Below, piece by piece: positions 7,380-13,674 of a stretch of 13,674 nt of DNA. Made by a program: the position numbers and the translations under genes. Origin of the DNA: Desulfuromonadaceae bacterium UBA5613 (GTDB lineage Bacteria; Desulfobacterota; Desulfuromonadia; Desulfuromonadales; UBA2197); NCBI GenBank assembly GCA_002424625.1, contig DIKR01000035.1, forward strand, positions 2,251 to 15,924, written 5' to 3'. Numbering within the stretch: the stretch's first letter is position 1; the number at the start of each line of letters is the position of its first letter. The notes under the pieces were generated by a model, which was not told the origin of the DNA, searched no databases, and was given only the letters and a program-made list of their open reading frames with translations.

Positions 7380-7802
7380 TTAAATCCACAGGTCATTGCC
7401 GGCAGCGCGCAATTCATCCCAGGAACAGGACAGGAGATCCGCCGGCACTTTGCGGAGATCGAGACGCAGCGCCGCCACAAAAAACCACCTGCCCTCCGCA
7501 GCGCGCTGGCATCGGCCTATTTCAAGGGAGTCAAGGACTTCGCCCTGATGATGCAAACATTGACGGAAAAGAATTTCGGCAGTTTCGCCTTGCTGACAAC
7601 TGCGCAGAATTTCACAGGCACTGATCTGGAAAACCCCTGCGATCTCTGCCGCAGCATACGCCAGATAAGTGTCACAATCAGGAAAGAAGTGCAAAAACGG
7701 GGCGTCAGGGTGGTAGCTGTGGAAAATGGCACGAAAATCCTGCTGCATGAAGGCGGCGACGCGCTCCTGTATCAAGGTTTCCGGGGTCAAGGCCAGAATC
7801 AT
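7380..7802 (-). CDS. Small YchJ-like protein (NTF2-fold domain), function unknown
   Basis: A 140-residue soluble protein with no signal peptide or membrane segment. The pattern of an early VAAFMQQDFRAIFHSYHPDA stretch, a central E-x-L-x-F segment and GRWFFVAALRLDLRK near the C-terminus resembles the middle domain of YchJ/UPF0225 proteins, but the usual SEC-C zinc motif is absent. Its cysteines (DCD, ACE, SCQ, QCL, RCQ, SCS) do not form a clear metal motif. AAGGAG overlaps the TAA stop of the upstream permease, and the gap is 9 nt, so the two are co-translated; mutM follows after 3 nt. The family assignment is by eye and moderate; no reaction can be assigned. Confidence 0.55.
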   Translation of the reverse strand: MILALTPETLIQERVAAFMQQDFRAIFHSYHPDAPFLHFFPDCDTYLAYAAAEIAGVFQISACEILRSCQQGETAEILFRQCLHHQGEVLDSLEIGRCQRAAEGRWFFVAALRLDLRKVPADLLSCSWDELRAAGNDLWI

Positions 7803-7811
7803 GAATTCTCC

Positions 7812-8663
7812 TTAGCGGTCCATGCGCGGATCAAGGGCATCGCGCAAACCTTCCCCAAGGAGATTATATCCGAGAACCGTCAGCAGAATAGCCATACCGG
7901 GAAAGACCGAGAGCCACCAGGCAGATCCTAGCGTCTGTTTGCCGGTAATCAACATATTCCCCCAGGACGGAGTCGGGGGTTGCACACCAATCCCCAGAAA
8001 CGAAAGGGCGCTTTCCGTGAGAATGGCGCCGGCCACTCCCAGAGTCGCTGAAACGATCACTGGTGACAACGCATTCGGGAGGATATGACGAAAGATCAGG
8101 CGCTGGTCTGAGGCGCCGATCGATTGGGCGGCAACAACAAAATCACGACTGCGCAAAGACAAAAACTCGGCACGAACCAGGCGTGCAACCCCCATCCAAC
8201 CGGTCAGACCGATAATAATCATGATATTCCAGATGGAGGGTTCCAGAAAGGCAATGACCGCAAGGATAAGAAAAAATGTCGGGAAACAGAGCATGATATC
8301 GACAAAGCGCATCAGCAAGGCATCAACCCAGCGGCCATAAAAACCGGCCAATGCTCCGACAATAATGCCGATCAGGGTGGCAATACCGACGGCAACAAAA
8401 CCGACCAGAAGAGAAATTCGCGCACCATAAAGGATGCGGGCCAGGACATCACGACCGAGGTCGTCGGTGCCAAGGGGATGTCCCCATCCCGGTGGCATCA
8501 GTCGCAGTGTAATATCAATGGCACCGGGGTCGTGATTATAAAGCGGGGCAAAAAGGGCAAGAAAAAACATAAAAATGACAATCGCCAACCCGGCCAAAGC
8601 CATGCGGTTATGTTGTAATTGTCGCCAGAGAGCGCTGCAACCTTTCAGAAAATCTTTTATCAT
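7812..8663 (-). CDS. ABC transporter permease, DppC/OppC type (orphan)
   Basis: Inner-membrane permease of the peptide/nickel ABC importer family, 283 residues. A DppC-type N-terminal helix (about 22-42) is followed by GTDDLGRDVLARILYG (65-80), further helices, and the EAA loop ending RHILPN (192-197), which contacts the ATPase. The C-terminal signature GEGLRDALDPR is at 270-280. The track could begin at a TTG at 8672, but the ATG at 8663 starts the conserved region; neither has a strong ribosome site. A working importer needs a DppB-type partner, ATPases and a binding protein, and none is adjacent: the gene upstream is an AI-2E protein and the one downstream is YchJ-like. The substrate cannot be stated. 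Confidence 0.88.
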   Translation of the reverse strand: MIKDFLKGCSALWRQLQHNRMALAGLAIVIFMFFLALFAPLYNHDPGAIDITLRLMPPGWGHPLGTDDLGRDVLARILYGARISLLVGFVAVGIATLIGIIVGALAGFYGRWVDALLMRFVDIMLCFPTFFLILAVIAFLEPSIWNIMIIIGLTGWMGVARLVRAEFLSLRSRDFVVAAQSIGASDQRLIFRHILPNALSPVIVSATLGVAGAILTESALSFLGIGVQPPTPSWGNMLITGKQTLGSAWWLSVFPGMAILLTVLGYNLLGEGLRDALDPRMDR

Positions 8664-8738
8664 TGGACACAACCCTGCGTCTTTTTTACAAGACCTGAAT
8701 TTTCTCTTGTCATGGAAGAACCTCTTGCTGATATTGAC

Positions 8739-9785
8739 TCAGACAAGGTGTTGTGCTTCAAGTTCATCCTTTAAATAAGCATAATAGACCGGGGCAGCAA
8801 CCAGACCGCTCAGACCGAAAGCGGCCTCCATGACCAGCATGGCCAGAAGCAATTCCCAGGCATGCGCGTCGATGCGGGCACCGATGATCCGGGCATTAAT
8901 AAAGTACTCGAGTTTATGGATGATGACTAAAAAGAGAAGTGAAGACCCGGCGACTTGAAAAGAGACGCTCAAGCTGATGACAACAATAACTGTATTTGAA
9001 ATGATGTTACCGATAACCGGCAAGAGACCGACAATAAAGGTTAATGCCACCATCGTCTTGACATAAGGAATCGAAATCCCCAATAAAGGGAGGGCGACTC
9101 CCAGATATAACCAGGTTAAAAAAGTATTTAAAGCGGCAATCCGCACCTGTGCAAAGACAACCCGGCGGAAGGATCGGGTGAAACGTCGTGCCCGCTCTGC
9201 AATTGCTGTGGCCAGAGGGCGCCGCAGCCGCTTGCGCCCGGTGGTGACCTCCCGTAAAGAGAGTAAGGCGCCGACCACCATGCCAATGAGTATATAAGCG
9301 AGCGAACGGACGAAAATTCCACCAGCTGCCTGTAACGTTTCCGCGTGGTTACGTAATAATTTTGCCACTGCGGCATTCATTGCATCCACATTACCGGGCA
9401 GATATTGCAGCAATCCCGCCGGGAGAATATCCCGGGATCCTTCGATAATTTCTGCCATCATCTGCGCCATCCGCGGCAGACTTCCCGCACCGAAACGAAA
9501 TAAGGAGACAGACCACAGGGCAAAAATCCACAAAATAGCGACAATAAACGTAGCGATGAGAGCAAGAACCCAGAGTCGCGCCCGATTTTTCGTTGAGGTA
9601 TAACCATGAAATTTTGGCGAGATAAGGTGCACCAGCTCATAGACAGCCAAGCCGGCGAAAAGGGCCGGAAGAAGATGCAGTTTGAGAACTATAATTAGAA
9701 CGACAGCGGCAAACACCCATGAAGAAAGATAAAAATAAAGGGGATCAATGGCTCCCGATTGACGCCTTATATTCTTCTCCGCCAT
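8739..9785 (-). CDS. AI-2E family transporter (PerM/TqsA-like membrane protein)
   Basis: Polytopic inner-membrane protein of 348 residues. An N-terminal hydrophobic pair (about 23-52) and another helix (71-95) precede a soluble stretch (about 100-150). Further helices follow, with the family signature GLLPVIGNIISN (253-264), then YFINARIIGARIDAHAWEL (294-312) and a final helix ending YYAYLKDEL. The family includes TqsA, reported to export the AI-2 signal, but many members have other or unknown substrates, so quorum sensing should not be assumed. The ATG at 9785 has AAGGG 10 nt upstream; an in-frame ATG at 9803 would add six residues but has no ribosome site. It is first of the leftward genes, 75 nt before the permease, with no terminator seen between. 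Confidence 0.87.
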   Translation of the reverse strand: MAEKNIRRQSGAIDPLYFYLSSWVFAAVVLIIVLKLHLLPALFAGLAVYELVHLISPKFHGYTSTKNRARLWVLALIATFIVAILWIFALWSVSLFRFGAGSLPRMAQMMAEIIEGSRDILPAGLLQYLPGNVDAMNAAVAKLLRNHAETLQAAGGIFVRSLAYILIGMVVGALLSLREVTTGRKRLRRPLATAIAERARRFTRSFRRVVFAQVRIAALNTFLTWLYLGVALPLLGISIPYVKTMVALTFIVGLLPVIGNIISNTVIVVISLSVSFQVAGSSLLFLVIIHKLEYFINARIIGARIDAHAWELLLAMLVMEAAFGLSGLVAAPVYYAYLKDELEAQHLV

Positions 9786-9988
9786 CCTGATTCTACCCTT
9801 CATTCAGAACTTGAATATTTCCCTTATCCTACGGGAATCTTTTTACCACAAAACGACTTGTCACATCTTGAAAATTTGATGGGCATGAATTTGTTTTTTT
9901 TATGCTTGTATCACAACTCAGAGGTCGGTAATATCGCAAAACCTGCAAGATCCAATCTCCTTTATCCACGGGATGACACTTCAATCGC
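9786..9988. promoter_or_regulatory. Divergent intergenic region between the AI-2E gene and mntP
   Basis: About 200 nt separating two divergent units, so promoters for both should lie here. It is AT-rich with a run of eight or more T at about 9894-9901. An imperfect dyad at 9872-9892 (AAATT...ATGGGCAT...AATTT) is a candidate operator. I found no well-spaced -35/-10 pair in either direction and no resemblance to the yybP-ykoY manganese riboswitch often found before mntP genes. mntP itself lacks a good Shine-Dalgarno site. Confidence 0.4.
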
Positions 9989-10552
9989 ATGGACTGGCTG
10001 ACCATCTTCGCGCTCGCCGTCGCCCTCGCCATGGATGCTTTTGCCGTGGCACTCGGCGTGGGAATAAACCTCTCACCCCTGACCGGCAGACACCTTTTTC
10101 GCCTTGGTTTCCATTTCGGTCTTTTTCAGGCGCTGATGCCGATCCTCGGCTGGCTCGCCGGCATGACAATCCAGAAATGGATCCATGCCTACGATCACTG
10201 GATTGCCTTTGTTCTTCTCTTTATTGTCGGGGGGAAGATGCTCTACGAGGCCTTTCAGGAAGATGAATCTAAAGGGGGCAAAGATCCGACACGCGGAGTG
10301 ACGCTGGTCATCCTGTCAATCGCCACCAGTATCGACGCCCTTGCCGTTGGCTTGAGTCTGGGAATGCTTAATATCTCCATCTGGACACCCGCCCTGATTA
10401 TCGGCCTGGTCGCCGGCATCCTGACCGTTGCCGGCTTATTCCTCGGACAACGTTGCGGAAACATCTGGGGGAAGCGGGTAGAAATCCTCGGGGGGTTAAT
10501 CTTGTGCGCGATCGGCAGCAAAATATTATTGCAGCACCTCATGGAAAACTAA
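9989..10552 (+). CDS. mntP: Manganese efflux pump MntP
   Basis: Inner-membrane Mn2+ exporter of 187 residues, the usual size, with about six hydrophobic helices arranged as an inverted repeat. The two hallmark acidic motifs are present: AMDAFAVALGVG with D16, and TSIDALAVGLSLG with D116, matching the essential aspartates of E. coli MntP. GFHFGLFQALMP (40-51) is also typical. The ATG at 9989 is the only start fitting the family, although no strong ribosome site precedes it. The DUF3617 gene follows after 36 nt on the same strand. Regulation by Mn is expected from the family, but no MntR site or riboswitch could be recognised. Confidence 0.94.
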   Translation: MDWLTIFALAVALAMDAFAVALGVGINLSPLTGRHLFRLGFHFGLFQALMPILGWLAGMTIQKWIHAYDHWIAFVLLFIVGGKMLYEAFQEDESKGGKDPTRGVTLVILSIATSIDALAVGLSLGMLNISIWTPALIIGLVAGILTVAGLFLGQRCGNIWGKRVEILGGLILCAIGSKILLQHLMEN

Positions 10553-10588
10553 ATTGCCCCATAGTTTCATTCTGGAAGGTTCAAATAG

Positions 10589-11020
10589 ATGCACCGTCGT
10601 CTGCCCTTTATATGCTTTCTCGTCTTCGTGGCGCTCCATATAGCCAACACTGCCACCTTTGCAGCCTCACCTGAGATCCCCTTGAAAGAAGGGGCGTGGA
10701 ACATCACCTTGCAACTAAACCCAAAAACTCCAGATTTCCTGCCGATCGTTCAGATGCTCTGCCTCAGCCAAAAGGAACCAGTACCGATCCCCGCCAAGAA
10801 TGCGGGCTGTCGACTCCTTACCAAAGAAATCGAAGGGAACACCGTCTTCTGGGTCGCCGAGTGCCGTGAAAAAGGATTTGTCACCCGCAGCGTCGGCAAT
10901 GCGACCTACGACATCAGCAAAGTTGAAGGGGCCGTGCAGACCATGACCTCCGCAGTTGGAAAAGAGACCGAAATGCGCACCTACACCTTGACCGGTAAAC
11001 GTCAGGGGAACTGTCTTTAA
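10589..11020 (+). CDS. Secreted DUF3617-family protein
   Basis: A 143-residue exported protein. A basic start (MHRR) and hydrophobic core to about residue 22 make a Sec signal peptide, probably cut after TFA (residue 25). The mature part begins with EGAWNITLQL, the DUF3617 opening, and has four cysteines (58, 74, 92, 142), an even number that could form two periplasmic disulfides; the last lies in the C-terminal GNCL. GGAAGG (10574-10579) sits 9 nt before the ATG. It lies between mntP and bamD, 48 nt before the latter. The molecular function of the family is unknown. Confidence 0.72.
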   Translation: MHRRLPFICFLVFVALHIANTATFAASPEIPLKEGAWNITLQLNPKTPDFLPIVQMLCLSQKEPVPIPAKNAGCRLLTKEIEGNTVFWVAECREKGFVTRSVGNATYDISKVEGAVQTMTSAVGKETEMRTYTLTGKRQGNCL

Positions 11021-11068
11021 GACTTTGTACTACTTCAACGACTAAACTCTTTAAGAAAGATAAATTCT

Positions 11069-11806
11069 ATGCATTTTATTTTATTAGCAAGCTGTTGTCT
11101 CCTTTTTATGTCCGCCTGCAGCAGTAGCGTCGTCCCCCCGCCCCGTTCCGCCGAAACATTGATGAGCGAGGGGGAGACCTTATTTGCCGGAAAACGCTAT
11201 GACGAGGCTATTGCTTCCTGGGAAAAGGTGCGCGAGCGCTACGTTTCACCAGAAATGAATGCATTGGCTGAACTTAAAATTGCGGAAGCCCACTTTCTGG
11301 CAGAACGTTATATCGAAGCGGCTGTGGCTTATGAGGCCTACCTTAAAACTCATCCGGACGATCTGAACAGCGCCAATGTTCTTTATAATCTCGGGGTCTC
11401 ATATCATCAGGAAATGCTGGCACCAATGCGAGATCAAACGACAACGAGAAATGCGCTCTCAGCCTTTAAAACCTTTCTCAACCGTTATCCGGACGACCCG
11501 CGACGCCCAACGGTAGAAAAATTTATTGCCGAGGAGGAAGATGCTTTGGCGGGTCACGAGCTCCATATCGGCACTTATTATCAAAAAAGGGGCGTCAACA
11601 CGGCGGCCATAGCTCGATTAGAACCTTTAATTACGACTTATCCAAACTTCAGTCACAGAGATGAGCTATATTTCATCCTTGGGCGCGCCTACCTTCATAA
11701 TGATAAAAGGGAGTTAGCTGCAGAGCTCTTCAACCGCCTTTCCAAAGAGTATCCACAGAGCAAATACACACAGAAGGCCATAAAGCTTCTTGAAGAGAAG
11801 TTTTAG
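11069..11806 (+). CDS. bamD: Outer-membrane assembly lipoprotein BamD
   Basis: Lipoprotein component of the BAM complex that inserts beta-barrel proteins into the outer membrane. It has 245 residues, the same length as E. coli BamD. A short signal peptide ends in the lipobox FMSAC with the lipidated C17. TPR-like helices follow, including EGETLFAGKRYDEAIASWEKV and AAVAYEAYLKTHPDD, then RYPDD, GTYYQKRGVNTAAIARLE and a final repeat ending YPQSKYTQKA. The YYxxRG...AxxRxExxxxxYP pattern is the strongest BamD match. The ribosome site is weak (AAGAAAG). An intrinsic terminator follows directly. A different TPR lipoprotein is possible but less likely. Confidence 0.85.
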   Translation: MHFILLASCCLLFMSACSSSVVPPPRSAETLMSEGETLFAGKRYDEAIASWEKVRERYVSPEMNALAELKIAEAHFLAERYIEAAVAYEAYLKTHPDDLNSANVLYNLGVSYHQEMLAPMRDQTTTRNALSAFKTFLNRYPDDPRRPTVEKFIAEEEDALAGHELHIGTYYQKRGVNTAAIARLEPLITTYPNFSHRDELYFILGRAYLHNDKRELAAELFNRLSKEYPQSKYTQKAIKLLEEKF

Positions 11807-11810
11807 GCCG

Positions 11811-11835
11811 AAAGGCTGCTACTTCAGCCTTTTTT
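11811..11835 (+). terminator. Intrinsic terminator after bamD
   Basis: AAAGGCTG (11811-11818) and CAGCCTTT (11825-11832) form a perfect 8-bp stem with a 6-nt loop, and the T-run continues to 11835. It starts 5 nt after the bamD stop and immediately precedes the next promoter. Confidence 0.85.
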
Positions 11836-11836
11836 C

Positions 11837-11865
11837 TTGACTTGGTTCAGTCGCTTCTATATAAA
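11837..11865 (+). promoter_or_regulatory. Sigma70-type promoter for the CoA-transferase gene
   Basis: -35 TTGACT (11837-11842, 5 of 6 consensus bases), a 17-nt spacer and -10 TATAAA (11860-11865, 5 of 6). It begins 2 nt after the bamD terminator T-run. A start near 11872 would give a leader of about 170 nt. Confidence 0.65.
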
Positions 11866-12040
11866 ATGTAACGCAATTTTATAAATATAACGTCTTCGGA
11901 AGTCACAAGTTTTCTGGTCATTTTTTAAACTGTTTTTTGTATACAGTGAGCGCATATCGCCCTCGCTGTTGGCAGTCAACTGGCATTAATGGCGCGCATT
12001 TAACAAGACGCGACCCTATTCCAATGAAGGAGAGAGAATT
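11866..12040 (+). promoter_or_regulatory. Long leader of the CoA-transferase gene with a dyad
   Basis: No gene is seen in this stretch. It holds a perfect interrupted dyad, ACTGT-N9-ACAGT (11929-11947), that encloses GTATAC (11939-11944). Further on come three TGGC repeats (11970, 11981, 11990) and a GC-rich imperfect palindrome near 11986-12003. The Shine-Dalgarno AAGGAG is at 12027-12032. The dyad lies downstream of the predicted start site and could be a repressor site, or belong to a second, closer promoter. Function is inferred. Confidence 0.4.
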
Positions 12041-13636
12041 ATGTCCGAGTATGGCACCCTGCAAGACCGTGTACGTTGTAAATCCCTGATGAGTAAAGTT
12101 ATGACTGCCGAGCAGACCATCCCGATGTTTAAAGATGGTATGAATCTTGGCTGGTCCGGTTTCACCCCGGCCGGTTATCCTAAAGTTGTTCCTATCGCTC
12201 TGGCCGAACATGTTGAAAAGAATAACCTGCAGGGCAAACTCAAATTCAACCTCTTTATCGGTGCCTCCGTTGGTGCAGAAACTGAAAACCGCTGGGCGAT
12301 TAACGACATGATCGACCGTCGTTGGCCCTATCAGACCGGCAAGGACATCGCCGCCGGGATCAATGCCGGCCGTATCCGCATGGGTGACAAGCATCTCTCC
12401 CTCTTTGCCCAGGATCTCGGTTACGGCTTTTACACGAAAGACACCCCGAGCGGTAAACTCGACCTCGCCATCATCGAAGTTTCCGGAATCACCGAGGACG
12501 GCGGCCTGATCCCGACCTCGTCCTGCGGCGTCATTCCTGAAATCCTCATGATCTGCGACAAGATCATCATCGAGGTCAACACTGGACAGCCCTCCTTTGA
12601 GGGTATCCACGACATCGTTTCCTGTAACCACCCGCCGAACCGTCAGGTGCTCAACATCACCAAGGCGGATTCCCGCATCGGCACCACCTTCTGCCCCTGC
12701 GATCCGAGCAAGATCGTCGCTATTGTCGAGTCCAAACTCCGTGACAAAGGCCGCGCCTTTGCCGAGCAGGACGACACTTCAGAAGCAATCGCCGGTCATG
12801 TTATCGACTTCTTCACCCACGAAGTGAAGGCTGGCCGTCTGCCGAAAAATCTCCTGCCGATCCAGTCGGGCGTCGGTTCGATTGCCAATGCTGTTATCGG
12901 CGGCCTGGCCAAGGGTCCCTTCAGCAACCTCACCGTCTACACCGAGGTTCTGCAGGATACCATGCTCGACCTCTTCGATTCAGGCAAACTCGATGCCGCT
13001 TCTTCCTGTTCCCTCTCCCTCTCCGAGGAGCCGGGCTTCCCGAAATTCTTTGCCAACATGGACAAGTATTTCGACAAAATCACTCTGCGCCCCCTGTCAA
13101 TCTCCAATGCGCCGGAGCCGATCCGTCGTTTGGGGTGTATCGCCATGAATACCCCGGTTGAGATTGATATCTATGCTCACGCCAACTCCACCCTGGTCGG
13201 CGGCACCCGTATGATCAACGGTCTCGGCGGTTCCGGCGACTTCCTGCGCAACGGTTACCTCAAGATGATGCACACCCCGTCGAGCCGGCCTTCCAAGACT
13301 GATCCGACCGGCATCTCCTGCGTCGTGCCACACTGCTCGCACATCGACCACACCGAGCATGACCTCGACTGCGTCATCACCGAGCAGGGTCTGGCTGACG
13401 TACGCGGCATGGCTCCGAAGGATCGCGCCCGCCGCATCATCGAGAAGTGCGCCCACCCGGACTACAAAGACCAGCTCAACGAGTATCTGAACATTGCCGA
13501 AGCTGACTGCCTGCGCCGCAAAGTCGGACATGAGCCGCAGCTCTGGGATCGCGCCTTCAAAATGCACCTCAACCTTGAGAAGAACGGCACCATGAAACTC
13601 AAGAACTGGGATGTCAAAGTCGATCTCTGCGAATAG
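12041..13636 (+). CDS. Succinyl:acetate CoA-transferase (acetyl-CoA hydrolase/transferase family)
   Basis: Cytosolic enzyme that most likely transfers CoA from succinyl-CoA to acetate, giving acetyl-CoA and succinate; this activates acetate and replaces succinyl-CoA synthetase in the TCA cycle of acetate-oxidising Geobacter relatives (often called Ato or SucCoA:acetate transferase). It has 531 residues. The N-terminal CoA-transferase fold contains GWSGFTPAGYPK (37-48); GVGSIANA (277-284) precedes the candidate catalytic E302 in YTEVLQD; GGSGDF (396-401) is the conserved glycine-rich loop; HCSHIDHTEHDLDCVITEQG is near the C-terminus. The ATG has AAGGAG 8 nt upstream. Acetyl-CoA hydrolase or another carboxylate substrate is possible from sequence alone; TCA neighbours favour succinate/acetate. 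Confidence 0.88.
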   Translation: MSEYGTLQDRVRCKSLMSKVMTAEQTIPMFKDGMNLGWSGFTPAGYPKVVPIALAEHVEKNNLQGKLKFNLFIGASVGAETENRWAINDMIDRRWPYQTGKDIAAGINAGRIRMGDKHLSLFAQDLGYGFYTKDTPSGKLDLAIIEVSGITEDGGLIPTSSCGVIPEILMICDKIIIEVNTGQPSFEGIHDIVSCNHPPNRQVLNITKADSRIGTTFCPCDPSKIVAIVESKLRDKGRAFAEQDDTSEAIAGHVIDFFTHEVKAGRLPKNLLPIQSGVGSIANAVIGGLAKGPFSNLTVYTEVLQDTMLDLFDSGKLDAASSCSLSLSEEPGFPKFFANMDKYFDKITLRPLSISNAPEPIRRLGCIAMNTPVEIDIYAHANSTLVGGTRMINGLGGSGDFLRNGYLKMMHTPSSRPSKTDPTGISCVVPHCSHIDHTEHDLDCVITEQGLADVRGMAPKDRARRIIEKCAHPDYKDQLNEYLNIAEADCLRRKVGHEPQLWDRAFKMHLNLEKNGTMKLKNWDVKVDLCE

Positions 13637-13674
13637 TCTTCACAAGAGACTTCCTTACCAACAAAAAACCCCAC

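Noticed and set aside
8124..8618. 164-codon + strand frame opposite the ABC permease
   Set aside because: It is the polar antisense image of membrane helices; the - strand gene has clear permease signatures.
8688..8710. ACAAGA/TCTTGT inverted repeat between the AI-2E gene and the permease
   Set aside because: The stem is 6 bp with an 11-nt loop, and in the direction of transcription it is followed by A rather than T, so it is not a terminator.
8739..9785. Quorum-sensing (AI-2) system
   Set aside because: The family name alone does not show AI-2 transport; no luxS or lsr-like gene is in the window.
9893..9988. Possible yybP-ykoY manganese riboswitch before mntP
   Set aside because: I could not find the conserved loop sequences or a matching paired architecture; only the gene context suggests it.
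11918..12631. 237-codon open frame on the - strand over the CoA-transferase start and leader
   Set aside because: Most of it mirrors the CoA-transferase coding region, and it would run through that gene's promoter leader; no domain recognised.

Overview
The window looks like chromosomal DNA from an acetate-oxidising, anaerobic member of the Desulfuromonadales/Geobacterales (Geobacter/Desulfuromonas-like). The reasons are the combination of a monomeric NADP-isocitrate dehydrogenase, an LDH-like malate dehydrogenase, a four-subunit 2-oxoglutarate:ferredoxin oxidoreductase in the order korD-A-B-C, and an acetyl-CoA hydrolase/transferase-family succinyl:acetate CoA-transferase. This is the enzyme set of the oxidative TCA cycle that such bacteria use to burn acetate. 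The lineage call is inference from gene content and protein resemblance, not from a database search.

Left part (1-6560, + strand): the 3' tail of a probable LysM-domain protein (1-108), then icd, mdh and korDABC. icd has a good sigma70-type promoter and a structured leader. A perfect hairpin separates icd from mdh, a very strong hairpin follows mdh, and a 19-bp bidirectional terminator ends both korC and the convergent mutM. The kor genes form a tight operon with its own upstream region.

Middle part (6558-9785, - strand): transcribed leftwards are an AI-2E family membrane protein, a lone DppC/OppC-type ABC permease, a small YchJ-like (NTF2-fold) protein, and mutM (formamidopyrimidine-DNA glycosylase). 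The last three are tightly packed and probably co-translated. The permease has no partner permease, ATPase or binding protein beside it.

Right part (9989-13636, + strand): mntP (Mn2+ efflux), a secreted DUF3617 protein and the lipoprotein bamD, ended by an intrinsic terminator. Then comes the CoA-transferase gene, with a clear promoter immediately after the bamD terminator and a leader of about 170 nt containing a dyad.

Functionally, the CoA-transferase activates acetate with succinyl-CoA and releases succinate. Icd makes 2-oxoglutarate and NADPH, KorABCD converts 2-oxoglutarate to succinyl-CoA and reduced ferredoxin, and Mdh regenerates oxaloacetate with NADH. The remaining genes are housekeeping: DNA repair, Mn2+ homeostasis, outer-membrane assembly and transport. 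No mobile element, CRISPR array, tRNA/rRNA or phage feature was seen. I see no wholly new system; the most unusual signals are the cis-regulatory structures around icd, mdh, kor and the CoA-transferase gene, and the orphan permease/YchJ-like/mutM arrangement.
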